Assembly (NCBI GenBank): GCA_023313575.1
Contig: JAJTTP010000001.1
Span: 372,001-436,000, forward strand
DNA from: Eutypella sp. D-1
Lineage: Eukaryota > Ascomycota > Sordariomycetes > Xylariales > Diatrypaceae
DNA length: 64,000 bases
Direction: 5' to 3'
The notes under the pieces are model-generated. The model saw only the letters and a list, made by a program, of their open reading frames with translations, was not told the DNA's origin and did not search any database. Shown here in pieces: positions 12,263-22,163 of the stretch. Position numbers and translations under genes: made by a program. Position 1 is the stretch's first letter, and each line of letters begins with the position of its first letter.

Positions 12263-13878
12263 GACTTCGATAGTATGTTGGTGTTTCTTACAAGGGCTCG
12301 GGGCTTTTGGTAGTGAGGCAAGCAAACCGATGGCGGTTTTGGTACGATATCATTAGCACAGTAATGGATCGTCCCCCTAGTAGCTCGCTACCTCGATAAC
12401 ATCCATACTTCCAGGTACGCCAACAATGGATCATCGCTTTATGTGGCTGTTTTTAAGTATGTCTCAGTGTGCTTGTCTTGCCAATGCAGTCGAAGAACCT
12501 TGGCAGACGGGGGAAGAAACCGGGGGTGAAGCTCTTTGAGACCCGTCCAGGTTCTTCCCCTCTCTGCCAGAGAGCCCATCTCCCATTGTCTCGGATTTTC
12601 TGTTGGTGTTTCTCCACAGCAGGGTGACGTCTCTCTGCTCGCAGTAGGAATGTGGATATGGCATGGTATGTTTCTCGTTCGTTTTGGGTTTCGCTCCAGA
12701 GGTGGTTATATGTTGCATACCACGTGTGCATCATCCTTAAACATGATCTCAGCCGTGCAGATTCACCAGCCCTGGTGAAGGTTCAGTCTTGTCTATCCCT
12801 GGACCCCTATTCTCACCATGCGGCTTAAAAGGGAACGACCTCCATTATTCCATACTTCCGCATTGCTTGTAGATCTGTATAAAGACCTGTTTCGTTGCGA
12901 TGTCCATCAAGGTGCAAACTGCAAGGGCTCATGCTAGTGTCAATTCCACGCATTAAGAGCCCACTACATACCTACACACAGATTTCATCTTTTACCTAGT
13001 AAAAGTGATTACTGGCCATCTCATTATTTCCCCATGTAGCCCAAGTATGTCTTTTGGCCCATGATACGCCACCCGTGGATTTTCTATCTGGCTCTACTAT
13101 AGCAGACGACTAATAGAGGTGCCAAGCGCTACTGGCCACCGCTTTAAAGACGTTACCTGTGAAGGCTTTTACCTAAAAGTTAATACGGTGTTCCAATATG
13201 ACGAGTCACCGGATCCGCAATCAGGAAGAATGGAGTGTTGCCGATGGCATTATACTGTCTTTGAAGAGAACGGTGCCAAGGCTCTTGTCAATTGAAGCTA
13301 TTCGGAACTTGCCTTCCACTATCCTTTGGAATGTAGTGATTTGGAAAGCGCACTACCCCTTCTTTCCTCATACTCGCTGAGACAGACCTATGCTGCGCGG
13401 AGGATATCCGAAGATTCCGGGCCATACCTTTCCTACCTCAGTGCAGAGCAGAACAGGTCGAAGACACCTCCATCACCTCCGTTGTATGTGCTTGCTATGC
13501 ATGCTCAGACATGTTACGTAGTCAGAAGCAGAAATTAATATGCGTGTAAATTGTGATTATCGGACTTCAATCACTGGTTAGATATACACTATATTGCAGA
13601 GGAGCTGAGAGTTCCAGTCGCTGGCAAGTGACTCGAGAATGATTGTTGTCTCATTTCATGAGTTCGACCTTACGCTGGTATTAGACACATGCAAGGAGAA
13701 GCTCAGCACAAGCACGGTGAACCCAAGGTAAGGCTGCCCCTATTTCTGTAAAGATGGTTGCTGCGACCATGTTGGCCAAAGAGAAATATAAATATACTAT
13801 GAAAATCATCCCATGGCAGTTTCGTCTATCTAGAGCATCATCACAGGATCTCTTAGACAAGCAGTATCAACAAGCAAG
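12263..13878. other. Intergenic, ~1.6 kb, no gene supported
   Basis: Contains short overlapping frames at 12453-12778 and 13198-13538, none with a recognisable domain or splice pattern. The right end carries the promoter of the WSC gene. Confidence 0.5.
13787..13794 (+). promoter_or_regulatory. Candidate TATA box of the WSC gene
   Basis: TATAAATA lies 85 bp upstream of the ATG at 13879. Confidence 0.45.
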
Positions 13879-14832
13879 ATGAACTCTACTCCTCTGACAC
13901 TCCGGGCTCTGACCCTCCTGGGTCTTTCTTTGAGCACCACCGTCACAATTGTCTCTGCATCTCCCGTTGACATGGTTGACCTTTTGGAGAGGCAAGACCC
14001 AAGCATAAAGATAACGACGCACAACCACCGCCTGGGCTGCTACACGGACAACACGAACGGGCAGCGTGCGCTCAACGCCGACAGCTACGGCAGCCGAAAC
14101 AACATGACAGTGGGAAACTGCGCTTCGTTCTGCAAGCGGTACCCGATCTTTGGGCTCGAGTACGGCCAAGAATGCTGGTGCGGTGAGCAATTGGGCCCCT
14201 TCAGCCAGCAGGTCAGCAACGCGCAGTGCTCGTTCGCATGCTCGGGGGACGCGACGCAGCGGTGCGGAGCTGGCGACCGCCTCGATGTGTACGTGAACGG
14301 GGCCTACAAGCCCCGCCTGCCGGACCTGGACATCCCCGGTGCCCCGTACATTGGCTGCTTCGTCGACCCGGGCGACCCGCGCGCCCTCCCCAACAAAGTC
14401 GTCAGCAGCGGCGACATGACGGCGCGCGGGTGCAAAGGGGTCTGTGAGGGCGAGGGCTACCGCTACTTCGGCACGGAGTGGGGCCGCGAGTGCTGGTGCG
14501 GCAACGTCCGACCGTCTATACCCGCGCCTGAGTCCGAATGCTCGTTCGGCTGTGCCGGGGACGACGATGAGACCTGCGGTGCCGGCCTTCGGTTGACCGT
14601 GTACGGGCCTGTCGGTAATGATGTGAACCAGAGCTCGAGCATCGTGACTGCAAGGCCGAACTTGGCTGGCTTTAATTCATCCGCCACCGGCTCAATCACA
14701 AACCTCACACAGACTCTCCCGCCTGTCTTTATCACGGAGCATCCAACTCCAACCCCCACACCATTCTATCACAGCCAGAACTTGAGTATAACATACCACA
14801 TCCCCCGTGCCGCGACGCTGCTCCCAAATTAG
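13879..14832 (+). CDS. Secreted protein with two WSC domains
   Basis: Single exon, 317 residues. The first ~29 residues form a signal peptide (LTLLGLSLSTTVTIVSA core). Two WSC carbohydrate-binding domains follow, at about residues 52-139 (opening LGCYTDN, with ECWCG, CSFACSGD and RCGAG) and 155-241 (opening IGCFVDP, with ECWCG, CSFGCAGDD and TCGAG). The conserved Cys residues of each are present. The C-terminal ~75 residues are Ser/Thr/Pro-rich with several N-x-S/T sites, and show no transmembrane helix, unlike the Wsc stress sensors. It is therefore probably an extracellular or wall-associated glycan-binding protein. No enzyme domain is attached. No intron is needed. Confidence 0.88.
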   Translation: MNSTPLTLRALTLLGLSLSTTVTIVSASPVDMVDLLERQDPSIKITTHNHRLGCYTDNTNGQRALNADSYGSRNNMTVGNCASFCKRYPIFGLEYGQECWCGEQLGPFSQQVSNAQCSFACSGDATQRCGAGDRLDVYVNGAYKPRLPDLDIPGAPYIGCFVDPGDPRALPNKVVSSGDMTARGCKGVCEGEGYRYFGTEWGRECWCGNVRPSIPAPESECSFGCAGDDDETCGAGLRLTVYGPVGNDVNQSSSIVTARPNLAGFNSSATGSITNLTQTLPPVFITEHPTPTPTPFYHSQNLSITYHIPRAATLLPN

Positions 14833-15636
14833 GGCGGTGACTTTGCAGCGAAACAAAACCCTCATGTAATCTCATCATGTGCGGTGGTAGCCTGAATTAT
14901 ACGCTTTAGTTGCGATAATATAGGATCGCTGTTTGCTAGTTACGGATGGTTGTAAGGGAGAGAGTTGCGGCCTTCTTAGGTGAAGGGGGGTAATGACATT
15001 ACGGTGATTGGGCTGTCTGGTGTGGGTTTCAAGGAACGTCGCTTAGTTTCACATGTACTACCGAAATGTATGGAAAGTTGCCATCTTTCACTCCATTTAT
15101 CTCCTCGCCAGCGTGTTATCACGATACGTAGCACAACTGTTTTTCTAAATGTGACTTCGACATACGTAGATTCTAAGTGACAATTTGGTGACTGGTTGGG
15201 CGTGCGTCGTGGAACTGTGACGCAGCGTCAAGGCCTGTGTATTAGATGAAATGCTCACTTGCGGCGAATCGGAGTACTCGTGGGAGAATCTATCATGTTT
15301 TAGATTGGGTGAAGAGAGATAAGTAGCGAGTGCCTGAGTACGGGATGGAATGATGTTGCTTTAAACTCAGGGGCTCCATATTAAAGCCGAGAATAAGTCC
15401 AAACTATTGCGTAGCTTCAACGTTTAACCCCTTCAGCCCCTTGCCACCCGGATCCACACTTTGTGTTAGTCTTGCGACCATCCCAACAGGCTTTTATTTA
15501 CCCCTCAATTATGGACGTTTATTTTCCCCAATACAAACCACAGGAAGTTTGTCACGTTCCATATTCTATAAACATAATCGATACCGTCCTGCTCCTTTGC
15601 CCCAAGCCTGCAAATCGAAAAAAGAAAAATCCGAAG
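14833..15636. other. Intergenic, no gene seen
   Basis: 3' flank of the WSC gene and promoter of the small ABM-type gene. Short frames at 14980-15180 and 15441-15674 are not supported by any recognisable content. Confidence 0.5.
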
Positions 15637-16123
15637 ATGGTCTACACACTTACAGTCCACCTGTACGCCAATGACAACCCGGCGTCGATCGACAAGATCA
15701 AGGCAAAGCTGATCGAGGCGGCCCGGGTCTACCGGAAGGACAAAGAGACGATCGACTGGCTCGTCATGCAGGACGTGCATGACCCTCGAGCCTTCACCAT
15801 CGTGGAGCGGTTCGAGCAGGAATCGGTAAATCTCATGCCTTTTAATTTGTAGTAGCAGGCGATGAATGAGGGCCCTTGCTAACGGTACTTGCCGACAGAG
15901 TCAGAAATACCACCTCGAGAACCCATACTGGAAGACCTTCGATCCGTGAGTTTTGCTATTCCGTGATTTTTGCTCGTTCCTGTGTTCTCTTCTAGTGAAT
16001 TTGCCAGGATTGATGAATCTGACCCAAAGCGATAGTTACGTCGTGCCCCTGCTAGCTAAGCCAATGGACTTGAGGAGGCATGAGGAGCTGGATACGAGCA
16101 AGGATGTGGTTGTGCCGCAGTGA
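15637..16123 (+). CDS. Small antibiotic-biosynthesis-monooxygenase (ABM)-fold protein
   Basis: Exons 15637-15825, 15899-15945 and 16036-16123 give 107 residues in phase. The N-terminal strand VYTLTVHLYA, the central helix, the FTIVERFEQES strand, the SQKYHLENPYWKTF motif and the PMDLRRHEEL end are the pattern of dimeric alpha+beta-barrel ABM proteins. Members include cofactor-free quinol monooxygenases and polyketide-tailoring or degradative enzymes; no specific substrate can be inferred. The start at 15637 was chosen because homologous sequence begins there, although the frame is open further upstream. No polyketide synthase or other core biosynthetic gene lies nearby, so a cluster role is not supported. 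Confidence 0.85.
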
Positions 16124-16714
16124 GGGTATCTTAGAATGCTTGAATGTGCCTGGCTATGTAATCTTCGGATATCGTATGGCAGTAGTATGACTTTCCTGAT
16201 TCCATGGGCGCCTAGTTGGAGCCATTATACTTGAGTTCCTGCTGGTCTATGTATTATCACCTTGAGAAGTCATTCGTATCTGGTGATGTGTCACTAGCCA
16301 CTAGTAAATCTAAGCAATCTCAAGAAGGGATCTTCGAGGAAGTAATATTAGTGCTCCATGAGAAAGGATGTTGTGGTGAGGCGTGTTAAATCAGACCAGA
16401 TCAGAGTTTCCCGGTATTGGCATCGAATGTTGGGCTGTAAAAGGTTGCTTCCTGGTATTAGAGGAGTGCTTAGCTACTGGCTTGACATAATCACGGAGGA
16501 CCATGTATCGTATTTAACGTGACTCAATCAATGAACGCGTATCGCGTCTCTGTTCCGATATAAGCACCTATTATATTATTGGATTCCCATTTCGTTTAAT
16601 TAAGTAAAAAAAGAATGTCAAGCCTGGCCTAGCCAGGGAATCGAAAGAAAAAAAAAGAAAGAAAAGAAAAGAAAGGATCATTTAAAAGGAAGGAAAAAAA
16701 AAAGAAAAGAGAAA
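16124..16714. other. Intergenic, no protein gene seen
   Basis: 3' flank of the ABM gene. The right end (about 16646-16714) is an A/G-rich tract, which read on the minus strand is the T-rich trailer of the tRNA-like element. Confidence 0.5.
16694..16703 (-). terminator. Pol III-type T10 terminator of tRNA-like copy A
   Basis: Ten consecutive A on the plus strand, that is T10 on the coding strand, begin about 12 nt after the 3' end of the element. A run of T4 precedes it. Confidence 0.6.
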
Positions 16715-16825
16715 TGCCCGAGCTTGGGATCGAACCAAGGACTCTCGAATACCTATGGCACGTTCCACCCCTTTTGGGATGAGGCCCAGCTTGACTACTG
16801 TGTGTTACCACTACACCACTCAGGC
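16715..16825 (-). tRNA. tRNA-like gene, copy A; identity unassigned (long intron or tRNA-derived element)
   Basis: The acceptor stem pairs GCCTGAG with CTCGGGC, followed by A73. The D arm reads GTGTAGTGGTAACAC (A-box-like). The T arm is CTTGG-TTCGATC-CCAAG (B box), and a T10 run follows. Between the D and T arms lie ~60 nt, about 38 more than a normal anticodon arm plus variable loop. I could not find a clean 5-bp anticodon stem, so no anticodon is given. It may be an intron-bearing tRNA or a tRNA-derived repeat. Copies B and C share the ~54-nt core and show compensatory stem changes. Confidence 0.6.
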
Positions 16826-18599
16826 TTCTTGTTGGGAAATCTGCCTCTTACATTAGCTTATAGCTCTAGCCTTGTTGTCGCCAGGTGAATAGCAAGATGG
16901 TTGCCTTACCACCTGGTTTGGAAAGCACCCCACCTACTTATATACAGTGGTGTAGCTACCTACCTAGGTACCTACCTATCTACCTACTTAGGAGCTATGT
17001 AAGCTGTATTCAGGATCCCGTATGAGTGTATTTACTTTGCATGGATGGACGTAAAAGCGCTCCTAGTAGACCTTGCGTTTGTCATAACAATACGAAGTTA
17101 AATACGAGCCTTCCGCTTCATCCCATCTGCCCACGCACTACATGCCACTCAAGCATTCACTTTGCCTACCTACTCCGGAGGTCAAATCATGGATGGGATT
17201 AGCTCTTAATTAAAACCTGGTTATCAACAATCCACATGCACCGTGTTTTAGATATCAAATTTTCGCTGGATCCTCAGCACTAGCTCCCTCCGTCAGTTAA
17301 GTTTCAAGCTTGTAAATACCCGAAACTAGCTGCGTGTCTATCTAGTAGTTCCGATACCCGCTACCAACCCACTCACTGATATGACCTCCAACAACAATAT
17401 GACATGTCCGGTCTCTTCTAGGTTGAAGCGCTAGTTGAATATATTTTCGTCTTCGTTTTCGCTTCAAACGCCATGTGAAGCTTCATGGCACATGCATATG
17501 GTGGAGTTAATAAGCACTCGCATATAAGACCCCTGGATCCTTCTAATTACAGGCGATACCGGACCTGCAGTATAACACCTCGTGACCACGACGAGAAAGA
17601 AAAATTAGCGTGCTGACGAACATTAGGCATCAAGCCATGTGGAGCGGCACAGGCCAGAGGTCGGTAGTTACCTGGTGAAGAACTAGATGACAGCAAGGCA
17701 CACGATATCTCACATCTATTATTGGGGAGCGGCTGTTGGAAGATAGTGTAGCGGGGAAAGAATCCTGGGGAGCGCCCTCGAAGCTACGTTGTCAAACCAA
17801 TCATCACCTACAGCTCTTGTGCATGTAGGTACCGTAGAATGTCAAACATGAATGCCCAACGGTGTCAACGGTAAAACATGCGAGGTGTGCCCAATATCAA
17901 AATTAGCCAAGGTGTGGAAGTGGTGTTCATCTAGCTCGTGGCGTGGGGTCCTAGTTGGCGGGATCTTGCTCGCCACGGGAAACGCACGGGCCGAGACGTG
18001 CGAATTTGGAGTATCGTGAAGTCCGTGCTCCGCGGTGGCAGCTCTACAGACCAGCGGTGACAACGAATTCAAGCTCAAAAGCGTCGTAGGCGGCCCGCTT
18101 CAAAAAGTCCGGGGACGCTGTTCCGGCCCTCCCCAGCGCAATCGCGTCGCGAAGCTAGATCGCTCTGGAACACACGATGCAGGGGCGGGAACTGTGGGCG
18201 GATTTACCAGAGAACTGGTCACTCGTGCACGAAAAAAAAAGTTCGTCGTTAACCTTGCGGTTCACGTGGGGATTTGACAACGTCGACTTTACGAACATGG
18301 CACATCCGTTAACGGAGATTGCGGACCGGCCCCAGGCCAAATCTATGTTCCCGAGATATCGTGGGTAGTTTCTAGTAGGTAATATCGAACGTGTCGAAGC
18401 TAATCTCACGATAGCGTCCTGATGATATATGAGACGGGCGCGGGCAATTCGGGAAGCGCATTTGACAGGTCCTCTATGCTGTAGCCCTTCATTTCGATTG
18501 ATCGAATCGCCTTACCACCACTAGTTCCTCCAGGCCTGCTCGTCTCATCAAATATCTTTTCCGCCGGATTTTAAGGAGTTGCCCGTCATTGACCTCAAC
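16826..18599. other. Intergenic, ~1.8 kb, no gene supported
   Basis: The left part (16930-16995) is rich in TACCTA/TAGGTA units. Frames at 17842-18409 on both strands lack any recognisable domain. The right end is the MFS transporter promoter. Confidence 0.5.
16961..16970. promoter_or_regulatory. Palindrome TACCTAGGTA, upstream of tRNA-like copy A
   Basis: Perfect 10-bp palindrome 136 nt upstream of the 5' end of copy A, one of five identical sites in the window. Function inferred only from recurrence and position. Confidence 0.4.
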
Positions 18600-20028
18600 A
18601 TGACTGCTCTGGAGGAAGCCAAGAAGCAGCACACGGTGGTGGTTACCATTTCCGCTGCTTCCGGCAGTGATAGTGAACTTCCCGTGTCTTTGGCATCGCC
18701 AGCTTCAAGTGAAGAACTAGGAATAGAAGAAAGTCCAGACGCGCCCGATGGAGGCGCCCTTGCATGGCGTCAAGTGCTGGCAGGGCACCTCGGCAACGCA
18801 GTCGCCTGTGGCTACCCTGCTATCTTTGGAATATTCCAGCTGTACTACACATCGACGCTGTCCCTCCCTGCGTCGACAATATCTTGGATCGGCTCAGTCC
18901 AGACCTTCCTTAACAACCTTGCTTGCGTCGTCGCGGGCCGTCTTGCAGATGCCGGCTACGCCCGCGAGACCGTGCTGGCGGGATCGGCCTTCGTTGCTGT
19001 CGGCGTGTTCATGACAAGCTTGGCGACGCGGTACTGGGAGATTCTCCTTGCACAGGGGGTGTGCACCGGCATAGGACTGGGTCTGATTTATATGCCGACC
19101 ATCGCTGTCGTGAACAGCTACTTCAGGAAAAGACGATCCTTTGCTTTAGCGCTCACCACCTCAGGAACAGGGACGGGGAGCATGGTATTCCCGGCCATCG
19201 TCCAGTACTTGATGCCCTACATAGGATTTGCCTGGTCGATCAGATGCCTGGGATTCCTCGTTCTGGTCCTGATGGTCTTCGTCAATCTGCTGCTAAGGCC
19301 TCGGTTCGCGAAGCCAAAGGTTATGGGCCCAGTGATCGAGATAGTCGCCTTCAAAGAGCCCACCTTTCTTCTCTTTGCCATCGGCACATTCCTAGTCTAC
19401 TGGGCGCTGAACTTTGGTTTCTATTATGTGAGTGCGCCGTTCGTGTCGCGCATAGACGGAAAAACTTCTAGAAAGAATGAAGATCAGTGACTGACATAAT
19501 ATTGATTTTTAGATTAATACCTTTGCTATGACACTCCCCCTCCATGCCTTTACGAACACATCGACCACCACGTTACTCCTTATTACCAACGGCGCTTCGA
19601 CGGTCTCGCGCATCCTCATCGGCTACCTGGCGGATAACTCCCTGGGCCCTATGAACGCATACATCGTGTCCGTCGCCACGCTCGCGGCCAGCTTCTTCAC
19701 GTGGATAGCGGTGACGTCGGGCACTGGGATGTACGTGTGGGCGGCGGGTTTCGGAGTCACCAGCGGCGCAGCACAGGGCGCATTCGTCGGCGCGCTGGCC
19801 AGCCTGACGGTCGATCCCCAGAGGTTGGGGACCAGACTGGGCATGGTCTGCGGGCTGCTCGCCTTCGCCACGTTGTCGGGCCCGCCCACCGCCGGAGCTA
19901 TCCTCGGCGCCAGCGAGGGGTGGTACGGGTGGGCACAGATCTGGGCCGGGGTCGTAGAGGTGCTGGCCACTGTGGTACTGGGGGCTGCCAGGTGGTGGCT
20001 TGGGGTAGGATTGCGGACCATGGTCTAG
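18600..20028 (+). CDS. MFS transporter, monocarboxylate (MCT)-like
   Basis: Exons 18600-19427 and 19513-20028 give 447 residues with about 12 hydrophobic helices. A hydrophilic, Ser/Glu-rich N-terminus ends in DAPDGGALAW, the PDGG signature that opens helix 1 in fungal MCT/SLC16-type carriers. The GRLADAGYARETVLAG loop stands at the usual helix 2-3 position, and RILIGYLADNS in the second half is the repeat of that loop. Probably a plasma-membrane carrier of a monocarboxylate, riboflavin-like or other small organic anion; the substrate cannot be read from sequence. The upstream frame is open to 18579 but without an ATG, so 18600 is the start. Confidence 0.9.
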
Positions 20029-20679
20029 GAAGGTCAAATGAGCCTGCGAGGCTTTAGCCCGGGTCGGCGTTGGATGGGAATCATGAGGTGTGAGCAAAAA
20101 CGGTCATGGGGTATGTTTTTTTGGAAAAGAGAGGGAAAAGAGGGGAATTTAGCTGTAAGATGGTGTGGCGTGCATTATCGTATGGAGTTCAGGTTAGCTG
20201 TAGCATAGTAGTAATGTTGTAGTTTTCTAGTTTTCTGATCAGGTACAGTGGTTAAAAAGGAGTCTGAGGGTAAAGCTCTGCGGTTTTGAGCTTGATCTCT
20301 CCCTAGGTGTGTATGATAATGAGAATATTTTCGAACACCTGATTAGATGTTTGGTTTGGACATCACGCCGTTGAAGCAATTGCAGTTAACGAGCTGAAAA
20401 TGTGCGGCTTGTAGCCTAATCCAAGCCATTGGAGTTGACGACATTACCTAAGTACTTGCCCTTCACAGTATCAGGGAAGTCCCAGGTTGCCTACTGGAAT
20501 AACAGTAAGATCCATGGATATCGACTTACCTAAGTACTTAAGTAGGTACGCAGGTAGCAAGGTACTGTAAGTACCTAGGTAGGATAGCTACCCTAGCTAC
20601 CCCTCCTGCCTCCGTAGCATGTGCTTTACGTGTTTGCCCATATAGGTGTCAATAAGAAGCCGATTTCCCAACAAACAAA
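20029..20679. other. Intergenic between MFS gene and tRNA-like copy B
   Basis: 3' flank of the transporter, then a segment (20440-20590) dense in TACCTAAGTA and TAGGTA units. No gene seen. Confidence 0.5.
20572..20581. promoter_or_regulatory. Palindrome TACCTAGGTA, upstream of tRNA-like copy B
   Basis: Perfect palindrome 99 nt upstream of the 5' end of copy B. Related TACCTAAGTA sites occur near 20448 and 20527. Confidence 0.4.
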
Positions 20680-20789
20680 GCCTGGGTAGTGTAGTGGTAG
20701 CACATCAGGTCAAGCTGGGCCTCATCCCCAATGGGGTGGTACGTGCCATAGGTATTCGAGAGAGCTTGGTTCGAATCCAAGTCCGGGCA
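20680..20789 (+). tRNA. tRNA-like gene, copy B; identity unassigned
   Basis: Acceptor GCCTGGG/TCCGGGC with A73. D arm GTGTAGTGGTAGCAC. T arm CTTGG-TTCGAAT-CCAAG. The ~60-nt middle section is nearly identical to copies A and C, but the 5 nt just after the D arm differ in all three copies while the 3' side (ATTCGAGAG) stays fixed, so a conventional anticodon stem is not preserved there. Preceded by TTTCCCAACAA and followed by T6 and T9 runs. Whether it yields a charged tRNA is unknown. Confidence 0.6.
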
Positions 20790-20796
20790 TCGTTTC

Positions 20797-20812
20797 TTTT
20801 TTATTTTTTTTT
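20797..20812 (+). terminator. Pol III-type T-run terminator of tRNA-like copy B
   Basis: T6 and then T9 separated by one A, starting 8 nt after the element. Confidence 0.6.
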
Positions 20813-21225
20813 CTCCTTTTCTTTTTCTTTTTCTTTTTCTTTTCTTTCTTTTTGGTTTTACTACTCATTCCAGGGATCATATTTATCCCCTACCTTCCTT
20901 CTACAAGCGTTGCATCAAGGGGAGACAACACTCCGTCCCGCTACGTTTCGTGGCGTTCCGTTTCTCCATATTTCCATTAAGTCTACCAAGCGCATGCGCG
21001 TAGCGAGGTGTCTTGAGAAGCTGGGAGAGGTGGGGAAGAGAGGGAAGAGAGGAGGGGGAATAGGTATATATCTGTCTATCTGGCAGTCTTATCTCTCATC
21101 TCCTCCATCCATCCACATATCTGTTCATGTACCCGTTCATGTACCCGGTCTGACCTAGCCTCAGGGTTTCTGCAATGTTGATGATCTCTGTGTGTACATT
21201 CGGTTACCCCCACCTCCTTCGCCTC

Positions 21226-21245
21226 GGGGGGGGGGGGGGGGGGGG
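21226..21245 (+). repeat. G20 homopolymer
   Basis: Twenty consecutive G; could form quadruplex structures and is a likely length-variable site. Confidence 0.9.
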
Positions 21246-21338
21246 CTGGAGGAATCCTGGGGCCTGCCTGTGACAAAAGAACCACCACAGAATAGCAGAA
21301 AAACCCAATAGTTGGTCGTCAATCTGATTGACAGAGTA

Positions 21339-21340
21339 GT

Positions 21341-21371
<31 letters not shown>
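21339..21371 (+). repeat. AGC/TAG triplet microsatellite
   Basis: About seven AGC units followed by TAG units, outside any gene. Confidence 0.8.
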
Positions 21372-22163
21372 TTAGCAGTAGTAACTACAGTAATACGCAG
21401 TAGGCATTAGATAGGGCAGGCAGTAGCAGTAGCTGTTATACACATACACACTTTCTCACTCACACAGTTCAAGACCAAACCAAAGACAAAACCCCTCCAA
21501 AACAAAAACAAAAAACCGAAGGGAGGAAGAGGCGGAACTTTTCTTTTCTTTTCTGCGTATGTATGTATGTAGGTATGACAGACCAGACAGACCAGACAGG
21601 CCAGACAGACAGACAGGCAAGGTTAGGCAGGCAGGCAGGCGGAAGAATTAGCTAGCTAACAAAACAAACGATGGTCATATTTCTCCCTTTCCCCCTTTCC
21701 CCCCTTCCCCCCTTTACCCCCCCTTTCGTTCGGCTCGGCCAGTAGAAGAGAGAAAAATGTATACACATGTACATGTTTGGTGAAGGATGGAAGGGTAGGT
21801 AGGTAGTCCACCCTCCCCAACCCCAAAAGCGAAAAAATAAGGGTTCTACAGTACCACTGCCACTACCACCAACCCCCGCTTCCCTCCCCCTTCCCTTCCC
21901 TTCCTTCCCTTCCTTCGCCTGACCTATTGTAATGGGGGGGAGGGGCGTGACAGACAGTCAGACAGTACAGTCAAGTGTGTTTGTTCAACAAACTCCGATC
22001 ATTGGATGTATGTATGTATGTATGGTGGCAAAAGGCAAAAGGCAAAAAGAGAACCGACCGCCTTAAGGTACAACAACAACAAAACCAAGAAGGTTCTCAC
22101 TCATATAATCATGGATGGTGGAATGAATCTCTCTCTCTCTCTGTGTGTCTCTCTCTCGCTAGT

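Larger units (their letters stand above)
20790..22163. other. Intergenic, simple-sequence-rich, 3' flank of the 22.2-26.4 kb gene
   Basis: Contains a T/C-rich tract (20793-20860), a G20 run, an AGC/TAG triplet tract, ACAG-type repeats near 21575-21640, C-rich pyrimidine runs near 21680-21725 and 21880-21915, and a CT/GT tract near 22130-22160. No coding frame is supported. Confidence 0.6.

Noticed and set aside
17842..18409. Frames of 60-85 codons on both strands before the MFS gene
   Set aside because: No domain, no signal peptide, no consistent introns; most likely promoter sequence.
18579..18599. Upstream in-frame extension of the MFS transporter
   Set aside because: Begins with TTG; the first ATG is at 18600 with A at -3.
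8390..20028. Possible secondary-metabolite cluster (7TM, channel, ABM protein, MFS transporter)
   Set aside because: No polyketide synthase, NRPS, terpene synthase, P450 or cluster regulator is present; the genes are spaced by empty DNA of 0.8-2.5 kb.
21339..21371. Regular short repeats that might suggest a CRISPR-like array
   Set aside because: Simple triplet microsatellite without spacers, in a eukaryotic genome.
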